64,000 nucleotides of DNA from Rahnella rivi (GCF_019049655.1 NZ_JAFMOX010000052.1:1-64000), one strand, 5' to 3'. Shown: positions 41,339 through 51,110, numbered from the stretch's first letter. Notes: generated by a model not told the origin, from the sequence alone. Made by a program: numbers and translations.

Positions 41339-42712
41339 TTAACGGCCTGCTTTTTGCAAAATCGTGAACGACGTTTGTTTTTGCAGCCAGCGCATGCGTA
41401 CCGTCATCATCACGGCGGCGAACGTCAGTCCGAGAATAAATCCGCACCAGAATCCACTCGGTCCCATTCGCGGCACCAGCAAATCGGTCAGTCCGAGGGT
41501 ATATCCCACCGGAAGGCCCAGAACCCAATACGCAACAAACGTAATATAGAAGATGGAACGCGTATCTTTATAGCCGCGCAAAATGCCGCTGCCGATCACC
41601 TGGATCGCATCTGAAATCTGAAATAGCGCAGCAAAGATCAGAAGATTTGACGCGAGAGTAACCACTTCCGGGCTGTCGTTATACAGTGCCGCGATGTGCT
41701 CACGGAACAGAATCGCCGTCATCCCTGTACAACAGGCCATGACGATACCGGTCACAATACTGGTGTAAGCGGCGACTTTTGCCCCTTCAACGGAAGATTC
41801 ACCAAGCCGTGAACCGACGCGGATCGTTGCAGCCACACCCAACGACAGCGGGACGACAAACATCAGTGAACCGACGTTAAGCGCAATCTGGTGGCTGGCA
41901 ACGGCCACAATTCCCAGCGGAGAAACCAGCAGGGCAACGATGGCAAACAGCGTCACTTCGAAAAATAATGCCAGCGCGATCGGCAAACCCAGCTGAATCA
42001 ACCGGCGTAGCGTCGGCCAGTCAGGCTTAGCAAAGCGTGAGGGTGGGGCAATATCTTTCAGTGCGCGATTATGGCGCACGTAAAAGCGCATCATGAAAAA
42101 CATCACCCAATATACGGCACCCGTTGCCACACCGCAGCCGACCCCGCCAAGGGCCGGAGCACCGAATTTCCCGTAGATGAAAATATAGTTAACCGGAATA
42201 TTGACCAGCAGGCCAATAAAACCAAACACCATGCCCGGCTTGGTTTTAGACAATCCTTCACACTGGTCGCGCAGCACCTGGAAAAACAAATAGCCTGGCG
42301 CGCCCCACATGATGGCGTGCAGATAGCCGATGGCTTTTCGTTGAAGCTCAGGGTCAATGTTGTGCATCAGACCGATGATCTGATCGCAGTGATAAAGTAC
42401 GGCGATGATCAGCACTGAAACACCGGAGGCCAGCCAGAAACCTTGCTGCACCTGATGTCCTATTTTATCCCGTCGGCCCGCGCCGTTGAGATGCGCAATG
42501 GTCGGTGTCAGCGAAAGCAATAAACCGTGGCCGAATAAGATGGCCGGTAACCAGATGGAGGTCCCGACGGCGACGGCAGCCATATCCGTCGCGCTGACTG
42601 AACCGGCCATTATTGTATCCACCACACCCATGGATGTCTGGGCTATTTGCGCAAGGATGACCGGGATGGCAAGTGCTAATAACACCCGCGCTTCTGCGAG
42701 GTACTTCTGCAC
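41339..42712 (-). CDS. mdtK: MATE multidrug efflux protein MdtK (NorM)
   Basis: MdtK is a 12-span MATE antiporter in the inner membrane that exports fluoroquinolones and cationic dyes by sodium or proton exchange. With a GTG start at 42712 the protein is 457 residues, like E. coli MdtK, and begins like [35 protein letters not shown] lies just upstream of that GTG. A longer in-frame reading from 42820 would add 36 residues with no family match. It is divergent from ribC. Confidence 0.93.
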   Translation of the reverse strand: MQKYLAEARVLLALAIPVILAQIAQTSMGVVDTIMAGSVSATDMAAVAVGTSIWLPAILFGHGLLLSLTPTIAHLNGAGRRDKIGHQVQQGFWLASGVSVLIIAVLYHCDQIIGLMHNIDPELQRKAIGYLHAIMWGAPGYLFFQVLRDQCEGLSKTKPGMVFGFIGLLVNIPVNYIFIYGKFGAPALGGVGCGVATGAVYWVMFFMMRFYVRHNRALKDIAPPSRFAKPDWPTLRRLIQLGLPIALALFFEVTLFAIVALLVSPLGIVAVASHQIALNVGSLMFVVPLSLGVAATIRVGSRLGESSVEGAKVAAYTSIVTGIVMACCTGMTAILFREHIAALYNDSPEVVTLASNLLIFAALFQISDAIQVIGSGILRGYKDTRSIFYITFVAYWVLGLPVGYTLGLTDLLVPRMGPSGFWCGFILGLTFAAVMMTVRMRWLQKQTSFTILQKAGR

Positions 42713-42966
42713 AGATACACCTTTATTGTTGATTATTTTGAATAAAAAAACGCCATTTAAGGCGACATTGACGTGTAGAGAATAGCCAGAAGATTGTACC
42801 TTTTCAGTATTTTTAAGCAAACGATGCGGTTAATGGTTGGTTAAATAATGAGATCCCCGGAACCGGTGCTATTTGTGCCGCAGAGATTTGGCTTTCAATT
42901 AAATCTGCGGCAAACTGGCGACAGCGTTGTCTTAATACAACAGATTTCAGAATTGAGGAAAGGGCT

Positions 42967-43620
42967 ATGTTTACCGGAATTGTTCAGGGTACCGGAACGG
43001 TTGTATCGATTGATGAAAAACCGAATTTCCGTACCCATGTTGTACGCATGCCAGAGGATATGCTGGATAATCTTCAGCTCGGCGCTTCGGTATCCCACAA
43101 CGGCTGTTGCCTGACGGTCACGGAGGTACAGGGTGATCTGGTCAGTTTTGATTTGATGAAAGAGACTCTGCGGCTGACCAATCTTGGTGATTTACAGGTT
43201 GGCGATCTGGTCAATCTGGAGCGTGCTGCACGATTTAATGATGAAATCGGTGGCCATTTAATGTCAGGCCATATTATTTGTACTGCCGAAGTCGCAAAAA
43301 TTCTCACCTCAGAAAATAACCGTCAGATCTGGTTCCGCATGCCGCATGAAGATTTGATGAAATATGTATTACATAAAGGTTATATCGGCATTGATGGTAT
43401 TAGTCTGACCATTGGCGAAGTCACCCGCACTCGTTTTTGCGTGCATTTAATTCCTGAAACGTTGCAGCGCACAACATTAGGCGCCAGACGCCTCGGCGAC
43501 AAAATTAATATTGAAATCGATCCGCAAACGCAGGCGATCGTCGATACGGTTGAACGTGTGTTAGCCAGCCGCGAAGCGGCTATTGCGACGGCGCAGGCGA
43601 TGATTGAGAAAGCGGAATAA
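42967..43620 (+). CDS. ribC: Riboflavin synthase alpha chain
   Basis: This enzyme dismutates two 6,7-dimethyl-8-ribityllumazines to riboflavin. The 217-residue protein shows the two repeated barrels of the family: [29 protein letters not shown] and GGHLMSGHI in the first, then [14 protein letters not shown] and [27 protein letters not shown] precedes the ATG. It is also called ribE outside E. coli. No FMN riboswitch was seen. Confidence 0.95.
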   Translation: MFTGIVQGTGTVVSIDEKPNFRTHVVRMPEDMLDNLQLGASVSHNGCCLTVTEVQGDLVSFDLMKETLRLTNLGDLQVGDLVNLERAARFNDEIGGHLMSGHIICTAEVAKILTSENNRQIWFRMPHEDLMKYVLHKGYIGIDGISLTIGEVTRTRFCVHLIPETLQRTTLGARRLGDKINIEIDPQTQAIVDTVERVLASREAAIATAQAMIEKAE

Positions 43621-43644
43621 TTGCATCGCACTTTCAGAAGTGAA

Positions 43645-43679
43645 TAAAAAAATCCGGGCGCTTATGCCCGGATTTTTTA
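43645..43679. terminator. Bidirectional terminator between ribC and cfa
   Basis: Stem AATCCGGGC / GCCCGGATT with a 6-nt loop, flanked by A6 on the left and T6 on the right, works for both convergent genes. Confidence 0.92.
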
Positions 43680-43698
43680 TGTGTTGCGCTGCCATTAA

Positions 43699-44850
43699 TT
43701 AACGCGGAACGCGCAGTCCACCGTCAACCCCTTCAGGGCTGAAGACCACTTGCCAAAGCTGAAGATCGCGCGCGCGGAAAGCCCCTGCGCAGGCATTGAG
43801 GTAATACGTGAACATCCTGTGAAAGCGATCGCCGTAGCGCTCTGCCAATTCGGGCCAGTGAATCTGGAAACGTTCATGCCACGCCATCAACGTTCGGTCG
43901 TAATCTGCACCGATATTGTGCCAGTCTTCCATCACGAACAGGGATTCACTGGTGTGCGCAATCTGTTGAATCGAAGGCAGACAACCGTTCGGGAAGATAT
44001 ATTTGTCGATCCACGGATCCACGCTCAGGTCGGTTTTATTTGAGCCGATGGTATGCAGCAGAAATATGCCGTCAGGCTTGATGTTGCGCTTCACGACATT
44101 GAAATAGGTCTGATAATTTTTCGGTCCAACATGCTCAAACATCCCAACCGACACAATGCGGTCAAACTGATCGTTCAGGTCGCGGTAATCCTTCAACAGA
44201 ATCGTGACATCCAGCCCCTCACAACGTGCCTGTGCGAGCTTTTGCTGCTCAGCGGAAATGGTCACACCCACCACGCTGACCCCATAATGGCGCGCTGCAT
44301 ATTCAGATAATCCGCCCCAGCCGCAACCAATATCGAGCAGACGCAGCCCCGGTTTTAATTGCAGTTTGTCGCAGATCATTTTGAGTTTCGCTTCCTGCGC
44401 CTGCTCCAGGGTGGTGGCTTCTTTCCAGTAGCCGCAGGAATATTGCATATAGGGATCGAGCATGAGAGTGAATAAATCATTGCCCAGATCGTAATGCTCT
44501 TTACCGACAATCCACGCGCGTTTACGGGATTGCAAATTGGTGAGACGTGCTGCTGCGATGCGTAATGTGTCTTTAAAATGGTGGGGAAGTTTATCTTCTA
44601 AACCGGCTCGCAAAACGCGCTGGAAAAAGATATCCAGACGTTCACACTCCCACCAGCCATCCATATAACTTTCACCCAAACCCAGAGAACCTTCCTGCAA
44701 AACACGCTTGAAGAAGTCAGTGTTTTTTACTTTAAGGTCAAAAGGGCGATTACCATTAATCTGGATGTCGGCGGAAGATAACATTTCGCTGACGATCCGA
44801 TACCACTGATTATCCTGAATGCTTTGGTCTTCAATACACGATGAACTCAT
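43699..44850 (-). CDS. cfa: Cyclopropane-fatty-acyl-phospholipid synthase
   Basis: Cfa adds a methylene group from S-adenosylmethionine to double bonds in membrane lipids on entry to stationary phase, giving acid tolerance. The 383-residue protein has SAM motif LLDIGCGWGGLSEYAA, YSCGYWKEA with the active-site cysteine and VSVGMFEHVGPKNY. GGAGAA precedes the ATG at good spacing. The order ribC-cfa-punC is that of E. coli. Confidence 0.95.
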   Translation of the reverse strand: MSSSCIEDQSIQDNQWYRIVSEMLSSADIQINGNRPFDLKVKNTDFFKRVLQEGSLGLGESYMDGWWECERLDIFFQRVLRAGLEDKLPHHFKDTLRIAAARLTNLQSRKRAWIVGKEHYDLGNDLFTLMLDPYMQYSCGYWKEATTLEQAQEAKLKMICDKLQLKPGLRLLDIGCGWGGLSEYAARHYGVSVVGVTISAEQQKLAQARCEGLDVTILLKDYRDLNDQFDRIVSVGMFEHVGPKNYQTYFNVVKRNIKPDGIFLLHTIGSNKTDLSVDPWIDKYIFPNGCLPSIQQIAHTSESLFVMEDWHNIGADYDRTLMAWHERFQIHWPELAERYGDRFHRMFTYYLNACAGAFRARDLQLWQVVFSPEGVDGGLRVPR

Positions 44851-45200
44851 AGCTTCTCCATCACTTTCTCTTCTGACTTATTAACCTGCCGGGAAAAGCA
44901 AAGGCTATTTGTGCAGGTCTTTATGAGAACAGACGACTCAGCGCCCCGTCCGATATTCGACACCAACAGAGGAAATTTAGAGGAACCCCTGCAAACCAAC
45001 AGGTTTACAGGTCAATCATCCTTGAAATAATAGTGTGACGCGATCCGCGTAGCACACAAAAGCTTGTAATAAAGATTTTGTAAAAGTGTTATTTTTAGAG
45101 GTTTTATTGAGTATAGGCTCGCCTGCATGCATTCTCAATAGTTAATCGACTTGAGAACTAATGACCTTTAAGTGATTGTAACTCAAGGTCATTATCGCGA
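44851..45200. other. cfa upstream region
   Basis: The 350-nt stretch upstream of cfa holds no gene. It must contain the cfa promoter or promoters; in E. coli the cfa leader is long and is a target of small RNAs. No specific site could be assigned. A hairpin at 45160-45193 belongs to the end of punC. Confidence 0.5.
45160..45193 (-). terminator. Hairpin after punC
   Basis: Stem AATGACCTT / AAGGTCATT, perfect over 9 bp with a 16-nt loop, 8 nt past the punC stop. The T-tract is weak on the minus strand. Confidence 0.5.
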
Positions 45201-46412
45201 TCAGTGAGTAGAGCGTGCTTCAGTCTGCTGACAGGACTCTTCGCTGTCTGCCTGGCGTTTTGTTTGTCGTTGTGACAACCAGCGACCTAAAACTACCAAG
45301 ATGAGTGTAGACAGCATGGTGGTAACTGTCGCCATAAGAGGTTGCGCAATAAATGCGGAAACCATCAGACTGGCAATAAAACATAGCCCTAACTGCAGGG
45401 TATTCTGCAACGCGGCGGCTTTGCCTGTATTAGCAGGAAATGGCATTAATGCATTTGCGACGACAATTGGATAGATTGCGCCATTCACCAAAGCCATCAA
45501 ACAGAACGGAATCAACAGACTCACTAAACCGGCATCGGTGAACATGGCAATAACAAACAGCCAGACAACGCTCAGGCAATAACCTGCTAATAAAAATGGC
45601 AGAATTTTGTTGCCATCCATTTTGCTGATCATTAACCGGCAACCAAAACCCCCCAGCAGGAACGCAATGGTCTGCGGTACGTAGCTCAGGCCAATAACCG
45701 CCGGTGTGTAACCCATATCACTCAAAATGAACGGTGAACCGGTCAGCCATGCGAAAAAACCCGCAGAGCAGGCGGCGTAAATCATCACATTACCCGTGTA
45801 AATACGGGAAGTGAGCAAAGTACCAAAACCGGCTTTATTTTCGGGCGGATGTTCTGCGTGCTTCTTATCACGCAAGGTCAACGTGGTGATAAGGAGGATC
45901 ACCGTGACCCCCGTCAGCAGAGCGAAAATCGCTTCCCAGTCAAAGTGATTCAGTACCCATGCGCCGAGCAGCGGTGCCAGAGCCGGCGAGAGTGCGACCA
46001 GCGGCATGATGCTGGCGAAGGTTTTTTTCGCCACATCCGGTGAGAAACGGTCAACGACGATCGCCTGCCATGTGACTGCGGCGGCACACACACCAACGGC
46101 CTGTAAGAAACGCAGCGCCAGCAGCGCACGCACATTTTCCACCCACAAAATACCCAGACAGCCAATGGCAAACAGCGTCAGGCCGATAATCAGCACCGGT
46201 TTACGGCCAATGCGGTCGGAGAGGGGGCCCCAGAGCAGTTGCCCGATCGCGAAACCGCCGAGGAAAATACTCAGGCTGGCGCTGATCATGCCCGGACTGG
46301 TCATCAGGCTGATTTGCATCGCGCTGAAGGCGGGAAGATACATATCTGTGGCTAAAAAGCCGAGCATGCTCAATCCGGCGAGATAGAGCATAAATCCAAA
46401 GGAGGGTTTCAT
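45201..46412 (-). CDS. punC: Purine nucleoside MFS transporter PunC (YdhC)
   Basis: PunC is a 12-span MFS protein of the Bcr/CflA type (403 residues) in the inner membrane. E. coli PunC imports purine nucleosides such as adenosine. Matching blocks include [51 protein letters not shown] and [22 protein letters not shown]. The C-terminal tail is hydrophilic. It is divergent from its regulator punR. Confidence 0.9.
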   Translation of the reverse strand: MKPSFGFMLYLAGLSMLGFLATDMYLPAFSAMQISLMTSPGMISASLSIFLGGFAIGQLLWGPLSDRIGRKPVLIIGLTLFAIGCLGILWVENVRALLALRFLQAVGVCAAAVTWQAIVVDRFSPDVAKKTFASIMPLVALSPALAPLLGAWVLNHFDWEAIFALLTGVTVILLITTLTLRDKKHAEHPPENKAGFGTLLTSRIYTGNVMIYAACSAGFFAWLTGSPFILSDMGYTPAVIGLSYVPQTIAFLLGGFGCRLMISKMDGNKILPFLLAGYCLSVVWLFVIAMFTDAGLVSLLIPFCLMALVNGAIYPIVVANALMPFPANTGKAAALQNTLQLGLCFIASLMVSAFIAQPLMATVTTMLSTLILVVLGRWLSQRQTKRQADSEESCQQTEARSTH

Positions 46413-46548
46413 TATTGTCTCGTTAATTTATGTATTGCAGATGATGTAATGCAGAAAACAGTTGGGATGCAGAGTTTAACGCTTTGATAACAGTCTTGTG
46501 AAACGCTAATATTTGCAATCTGCTGTGAAAAATATTGAAGGCTAAGTG

Positions 46549-47454
46549 ATGTGGTCAGAATACGCCCTTGAAGTGGTTGATGCGGTGGCACGTACCGGTA
46601 GTTTCAGCGCAGCAGCGCAGGATCTTCACCGTGTGCCTTCTGCCATCAGCTATACCGTTCGTCAGCTGGAGAACTGGCTGGCTGTTCCTTTGTTTGAACG
46701 GCGTCACCGTGACGTGGTGCTGACGCCTGCCGGAAAAGTTTTCGTTGATGAAGCACGGATTCTGACAAAAAAAATGATAGCTACGCGTCGGCAGTGCCAG
46801 CAGGTTGCAAACGGCTGGCGTGGCGAACTGCGGGTGGCGGTAGACCGAATTGTGAAACCCGCCAGAACGCGGCGGCTGGTGCTCGATTTCTACCGTCATT
46901 TCCCCGATACGGAACTTATCATTCATTCCGAAGTATTTAACGGCGTCTGGGATGCACTGGTCGATGGCCGCGCAGACGTGGCAATTGGCGCGACGCGGGC
47001 GGTGCCGGTGGGCGGGCGTTTCAGTTTTCGCGATATGGGTTTTATGGACTGGCACTGTGTCGTCAGCCCTCAGCATCCGCTTGCGCAACTCTCCGGCGCA
47101 CTGAACGATGATCAACTGCGGCCTTATCCGGCGCTGTGTCTGGAGGATACCTCGCGCACTTTACCCAAGCGTGATACCTGGACGCTGGATAATCAGCGGC
47201 GCCTGGTCGTGCCTGACTGGACTTGCGCGCTGGAGTGTCTGAGCGAAGGTTTATGCGTAGGGATGATGCCGGTTCATCGCGTGAGTCACCAGATTGAACA
47301 GCAGAAATTACAGGTTCTGGCGCTGGAGAATACCTTCCCTGACAGCCCGTGTTGCCTGACGTGGGATCAGAGTAATTCCTCTCCTTCGCTGGCCTGGCTG
47401 CTGGAATACATGGGCGATACAGAAACGATGAATCAGGAATGGTTACGGGATTAG
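46549..47454 (+). CDS. punR: LysR-type regulator PunR (YdhB)
   Basis: PunR has the N-terminal winged helix-turn-helix of the LysR family (MWSEYALEVVDAVARTGSFSAAAQDLHRVPSAISYTVRQLE) and a C-terminal effector domain. In E. coli it activates the divergent punC. The 301-residue protein is close to E. coli YdhB throughout, including GVWDALVDGRADVAIGATRAVP. The ATG at 46549 is chosen over the GTG three bases upstream. Confidence 0.9.
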   Translation: MWSEYALEVVDAVARTGSFSAAAQDLHRVPSAISYTVRQLENWLAVPLFERRHRDVVLTPAGKVFVDEARILTKKMIATRRQCQQVANGWRGELRVAVDRIVKPARTRRLVLDFYRHFPDTELIIHSEVFNGVWDALVDGRADVAIGATRAVPVGGRFSFRDMGFMDWHCVVSPQHPLAQLSGALNDDQLRPYPALCLEDTSRTLPKRDTWTLDNQRRLVVPDWTCALECLSEGLCVGMMPVHRVSHQIEQQKLQVLALENTFPDSPCCLTWDQSNSSPSLAWLLEYMGDTETMNQEWLRD

Positions 47455-47460
47455 AAAATA

Positions 47461-47489
47461 AACATCCACCTCTCCGGGAGGCGGATGTT
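47461..47489 (-). terminator. Terminator between punR and the porin remnant
   Basis: Arms of 12 nt (AACATCC-A-CCTC / GAGG-C-GGATGTT, one mismatch) surround a 5-nt loop. The minus strand continues with TATTTTCT, so it fits best as the terminator of the minus-strand beta-barrel remnant; it may also serve punR. Confidence 0.65.
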
Positions 47490-47511
47490 GGCTGGTGTGA
47501 TAAATGTTTGG

Positions 47512-47622
47512 TCAGAACGTAACTCTTACCCCCGCATTGGCCTGCCAGGAGTGAATACCCTCATCGTCGCTGCTTAAACGCTGCTGATACTGGAAGCCAG
47601 TATTCATCGGGACGAGAAAAAA
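47512..47622 (-). pseudogene. C-terminal remnant of an outer-membrane beta-barrel protein
   Basis: On the minus strand an open frame ends NTGFQYQQRLSSDD... then SWQANAGVRVTF and a stop at 47512-47514. A final amphipathic strand ending in Phe is the hallmark of outer-membrane barrel proteins recognised by BamA. Only about 36 codons remain; upstream the frame closes within the purR terminator region. No full-length gene is possible here. It keeps its own terminator at 47461-47489. Family not identified. Confidence 0.45.
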
Positions 47623-47642
47623 CGCCTGCACAGGCAGGCGTC
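47623..47642 (-). terminator. Terminator of purR
   Basis: Stem CGCCTGC / GCAGGCG around a 4-nt loop, then TTTTTTCTC on the minus strand, 10 nt past the purR stop. Confidence 0.85.
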
Positions 47643-47651
47643 AGATTTTTG

Positions 47652-48677
47652 TTAACGGCGATAATCGCGGAAAGGGCCGTCAGCTACTGAACGGCGCTCG
47701 ACCAGTTTGGGATGAACCTCAATGGTCTGTGATTCTTCACGTTTGCTGATAATTCTGTCCAGCAGCATGGTAAACGCCATTTCGCCCAGACGCTCTTTCG
47801 GCTGATGCACAGTAGTTAACGCCGGAGAGAAATAACGCGCATTTCGCACATTGTCATATCCGATCACCGAAATATCCTGCGGTACGCGTAAACCGAGCTC
47901 ATCTGCCGCACAGATAGCCCCCATCGCCATCACATCACCGCCACAGAAAACAGCGGTAGGGCGCTGTTTCTGCATCAGGATTTTGTGCATCGCCTGATAA
48001 CCCGATTCCGGTTCGAAATCACCCTGAACCACCCACTCTTCGCGCAGAGGAATGTTGGCTTCGTTCAGCGCCTTGACGAAACCCTGGAAACGACCGCCAC
48101 CGGTATTACGCGCCAGTTGCCCTGGGATCACGCCAATATCACGATGCCCGCGTTCAATCAGATAACGACCGGCCATATAACCGCCTTCAAAGGCGTTATC
48201 GATAATGCTGTCAGTGAAGTTTTTGCGCGCCTCGCCCCAGTCCATGACGACCATCGGAATGGAGCGGTATTCTTCCAGCATATTCAGCAGTTCATCCGGA
48301 TATTCCGCGCACATTACCAGCAAGCCGTCGACGCGTTTTTGCGCCAGCATTTGCAGATAGGCCTGTTGTTTCTCCAGATTATTATGCGAGTTACACAAAA
48401 TCAGCGTGTAGCCTTTGGAGAAACAGCTGTTTTCAACGGCTTCAATGACTTCGGCAAAGTAGGGCGCTTCACTTGAGGTCGCCAGCAGGCCAATGGTTTT
48501 GGTGTTATTGACCTTAAGGCTGCGCGCAACGGCGCTTGGCGAGTAGTGAAGCTCTTTAATAGCCAGCAGAACCGCGGTTTTGGTGTCTTCGGCGACGAAA
48601 CGTGTTTTATTGATGACGTGCGACACGGTTGTGGTGGAAACGCCAGCGCGCTTAGCGACATCTTTAATCGTTGCCAT
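47652..48677 (-). CDS. purR: Purine repressor PurR
   Basis: PurR is a LacI-family repressor that, with hypoxanthine or guanine, shuts off purine synthesis genes. The 341-residue protein begins [28 protein letters not shown] (helix-turn-helix and hinge) and has the C-terminal purine-binding domain of the periplasmic binding type. The start at 48677 gives the exact E. coli length; a longer ATG-initiated frame from 48713 is less likely. A PurR-like box at 48724-48739 suggests autoregulation. Confidence 0.96.
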   Translation of the reverse strand: MATIKDVAKRAGVSTTTVSHVINKTRFVAEDTKTAVLLAIKELHYSPSAVARSLKVNNTKTIGLLATSSEAPYFAEVIEAVENSCFSKGYTLILCNSHNNLEKQQAYLQMLAQKRVDGLLVMCAEYPDELLNMLEEYRSIPMVVMDWGEARKNFTDSIIDNAFEGGYMAGRYLIERGHRDIGVIPGQLARNTGGGRFQGFVKALNEANIPLREEWVVQGDFEPESGYQAMHKILMQKQRPTAVFCGGDVMAMGAICAADELGLRVPQDISVIGYDNVRNARYFSPALTTVHQPKERLGEMAFTMLLDRIISKREESQTIEVHPKLVERRSVADGPFRDYRR

Positions 48678-48723
48678 GTAAACAATGACTCCTGAACTCA
48701 CGTGTTTCAGCACGTTAGCATTA

Positions 48724-48739
48724 TGTTAATCGTTTGCTT
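48724..48739 (-). promoter_or_regulatory. PurR-like operator upstream of purR
   Basis: The minus strand reads AAGCAAACGATTAACA; the core GCAAACGATT matches PurR consensus GCAAACGTTT at 9 of 10 positions. It lies about 47 nt before the purR ATG, matching the known autoregulation of purR. Confidence 0.6.
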
Positions 48740-48744
48740 GCGTG

Positions 48745-48780
48745 GATTTCACTGCGGACTTTTAAAAAGGCAGTGAAATC
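48745..48780. repeat. Perfect 11-bp inverted repeat in the purR promoter region
   Basis: GATTTCACTGC and GCAGTGAAATC are perfect complements separated by 14 nt, whose centre CTTTT-A-AAAAG is itself symmetric. It lies next to the PurR-like box. It could form a hairpin or cruciform, or be an operator. No T-tract follows in either direction. Confidence 0.6.
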
Positions 48781-49010
48781 GTTGGGTGGATTCGTCAGAG
48801 TGAGGCGCAAAACGCTCTCGGGTGAAATCGACCGGCACACAGGCGTGGTAACCGACAATTTTCTCTTATAATGCAGCAAAGTGGAAGTGTTATTGTGGAA
48901 TATCGCGCATGAATCAACGCGGGATTTTAGCGATGAAGTATGAGAAAATGCGTTGGCACACATTTTATGTGGCTTAATGAAACGCCACAATTGATCCGTA
49001 AGGGGGTTTT

Positions 49011-49100
49011 ATGGACAGTAATCTGAAATTGTCGTTGATTACCACCGTTTGCGCGTTGCTTATGATTATCGCTTTCAGCTTCACCGCAGTGATGAACTAA
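49011..49100 (+). CDS. ynhF: Small membrane protein YnhF
   Basis: This 29-residue protein (MDSNLKLSLITTVCALLMII... ending AVMN) is a single hydrophobic segment with a short polar N-terminus, the same length and plan as E. coli YnhF (MSTDLKFSLVTTI...), which lies next to purR there. AGGGGG is just upstream of the ATG and a strong terminator follows. YnhF is an inner-membrane stress-associated miniprotein of unknown function. Confidence 0.85.
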   Translation: MDSNLKLSLITTVCALLMIIAFSFTAVMN

Positions 49101-49121
49101 AAGCTCTGTCATCGGGCAACA

Positions 49122-49158
49122 AAAAGGGCGAACCCTGATACAGGGATCGCCCTTTTCA
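49122..49158 (+). terminator. Terminator of ynhF
   Basis: A long hairpin has outer arms AAAAGGGCGA / TCGCCCTTTT and inner arms CCCTG / CAGGG around ATA. It lies 22 nt after the ynhF stop; T-rich sequence follows. Confidence 0.9.
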
Positions 49159-49262
49159 ATTTTGCACACTGACCTTTTCGCCGACATTCTTCCCTGCACA
49201 AACGCTTCGTTAAATGCTATTCAGTGATGATTAGCGGAACTTCAAATTTAACGAACTGCTTA

Positions 49263-50177
49263 TTATCGGATCGTTTTCGGGGTCATTACCCGACGTGCAC
49301 CTACATAATGATCTTGCCAGTAATCGTCGCCCAGTGAGGTAATTTTGATGTCTTCACCGGTACGCGGAGACTGAATAAACTTGCCGTTACCTACGTATAC
49401 CCCGACATGGTCCGCGGCACCACGGTTATTAATTCTAAAGAAGACCAGATCGCCGGACTCCAGTTCACCGCGTTTCACCGGTGCGGCATCGCGCAGGTGG
49501 TACATCTCGTTGGCAGTGCGTGGCATTTTGATACGAATCAGATCTTTATACGCGTAATACACTAAACCACTGCAATCGAAACCGGTATTGGGGGAGGTTC
49601 CACCCCAGCGATAAGGTTTGCCGACCTGGTGCATCAGCTTGGTCATCGCCGTTTGCTGAGCATGCTGATAACGTTTCTTGTGGGTTGCGCTTAACGTAAT
49701 GGGCTTGCTGTCTTCTTCGGCTAATTTCTTGCCTTTTCGGTGTCGGCCATACGCTTCTTTCTTGCTGGTCTTTACAGTGGCGTTTTTCGCCAAAGCCCGG
49801 GTTTTACTTTTCTTATCTGCTTTGGTTTCAGCTCTGGTGGTTTTGAGTGATTTTTCTTTCTTACTCTCGGCCTTACTTTCAGCTCGCGTCGTTTTCACTG
49901 TTTTGACAGAAGAGGCCTTTCGCGTCACCAGTTCGGTGCTTTTGACTCTCTTCCTGGCATTTTTTTCCTGACTCTGTTGTTCTTTCACCGGTGCCACTTT
50001 GGTTTTTTTAGTGGTTTTCGCTGCAACCGTTTTTCGCTTTCGACGTTCCTCAGGGGCAACCTGATTAACATGACTCTTTCGCTGATCGGCAGAAACACGA
50101 CTCTGCGGTGACGCATGAGCAATATTCAGAAACAGCTGGGTAAAGAGCAGCACAAAAAGCGTGAACAGTAAGCGCAT
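49263..50177 (-). CDS. mepH: NlpC/P60 murein endopeptidase MepH (YdhO)
   Basis: MepH cleaves D-Ala-mDAP cross-links in peptidoglycan so the cell wall can grow. The 304-residue precursor has a signal peptide (MRLLFTLFVLLFTQLFLNIAHA), a long Lys/Thr-rich basic linker (about residues 40-160) with the near-repeat KTTRAESKAESKK / KTTRAETKADKK, and a C-terminal NlpC/P60 domain. The catalytic Cys is in FDCSGLVYYAY and the His in DHVGVYVG; the third polar residue is Gln (FIQSPRTG), where NlpC has His. The start at 50177 places the signal peptide correctly. It is longer than E. coli MepH because of the linker. Confidence 0.88.
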   Translation of the reverse strand: MRLLFTLFVLLFTQLFLNIAHASPQSRVSADQRKSHVNQVAPEERRKRKTVAAKTTKKTKVAPVKEQQSQEKNARKRVKSTELVTRKASSVKTVKTTRAESKAESKKEKSLKTTRAETKADKKSKTRALAKNATVKTSKKEAYGRHRKGKKLAEEDSKPITLSATHKKRYQHAQQTAMTKLMHQVGKPYRWGGTSPNTGFDCSGLVYYAYKDLIRIKMPRTANEMYHLRDAAPVKRGELESGDLVFFRINNRGAADHVGVYVGNGKFIQSPRTGEDIKITSLGDDYWQDHYVGARRVMTPKTIR

Positions 50178-50636
50178 AGCTTCGTTACCATAGGTGGTTA
50201 GGTTAAACATCAGAGATGTCAGAGTATTGCCTAAAAGAACCAGACAAAACAGCACGAATTGCATCGATTCTAGATCATATTGTGAGAAAAAGTTAATAGC
50301 TTTTAAAACGTCGAAATAAACGCCATTTTTAGTGAATAAAATGACCATTTTTCAGTAGGTTAATATTTGTGTTAAACCATGGCGAAATGCAAATCCCTGG
50401 TTAATGTCATCGCCAAAAATGTTATTCTCGATGAATCTTTATTTTAGTGAGCCCGCACGCAGGCACTTAAAATAGTGAAATAAAATGTCAGTATTGCGAA
50501 AGACCCTGCAAAAAATGGCGTTTTTATCTGATAGCTGCCATCGTTACAATAGAGGGCAATGTGATTCAGCACTTTTTTGTGCTGCGCGTGAAGAGTAATG
50601 ACCGTGACAGCCTGTACCGGCTTGAGGAAGCAAGAA
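50178..50636. other. mepH-grxD divergent intergenic region
   Basis: No gene is supported in this 459-nt AT-rich region between divergent mepH and grxD. In E. coli grxD and mepH are also neighbours. Promoters for both must lie here, but none could be pinned down. Confidence 0.5.
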
Positions 50637-50984
50637 ATGACCACTCCAACAATTGAAAAAATTCAGAAGCAAGTTTCTGAAAACCCGATTCTGCTGTACA
50701 TGAAAGGCTCGCCAAAACTGCCAAGCTGCGGTTTTTCTGCACAAGCAGTTCAGGCATTGTCTGCCTGTGGTGAACGTTTCGCTTACGTCGATATCCTGCA
50801 GAACCCGGATATCCGCGCAGAGATGCCAAAATTTGCTAACTGGCCTACCTTCCCGCAGCTGTGGGTTGATGGTGAACTGGTCGGCGGTTGTGACATCGTG
50901 ATTGAAATGTATCAGCGTGGCGAACTGCAACAGCTGATCAAAGAAACCGCTGAGAAATACAAATCTTCTGAATCTGAAGAGTAA
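50637..50984 (+). CDS. grxD: Monothiol glutaredoxin GrxD (Grx4)
   Basis: This CGFS-type monothiol glutaredoxin (115 residues) carries and delivers Fe-S clusters, working with BolA and Suf/Isc targets. The active Cys is residue 31 in LPSCGFSAQA; WPTFPQLWVDGELVGGCDI forms the glutathione site. GAGGAAG lies before the ATG at 50637; an upstream in-frame start is less likely. Confidence 0.96.
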   Translation: MTTPTIEKIQKQVSENPILLYMKGSPKLPSCGFSAQAVQALSACGERFAYVDILQNPDIRAEMPKFANWPTFPQLWVDGELVGGCDIVIEMYQRGELQQLIKETAEKYKSSESEE

Positions 50985-51028
50985 TCAGCAGCGGAAATTG
51001 GCCGCCTTCAGGGCTGCTGATGACAATA

Positions 51029-51057
51029 AAAAGAGCGACATTGCGTCGCTCTTTTTG
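51029..51057 (+). terminator. Terminator of grxD
   Basis: Stem AAAAGAGCGAC / GTCGCTCTTTT with a 5-nt loop and following T-tract, 44 nt after the stop. Confidence 0.9.
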
Positions 51058-51110
51058 TTTTTATGCGTCCGGCCTGTTTGTCCGTCAGCGTGTTCCTTCA
51101 CGTCAACCGC

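Noticed and set aside
42821..42966. FMN riboswitch before ribC
   Set aside because: The leader is too short and I see none of the conserved RFN element sequences.
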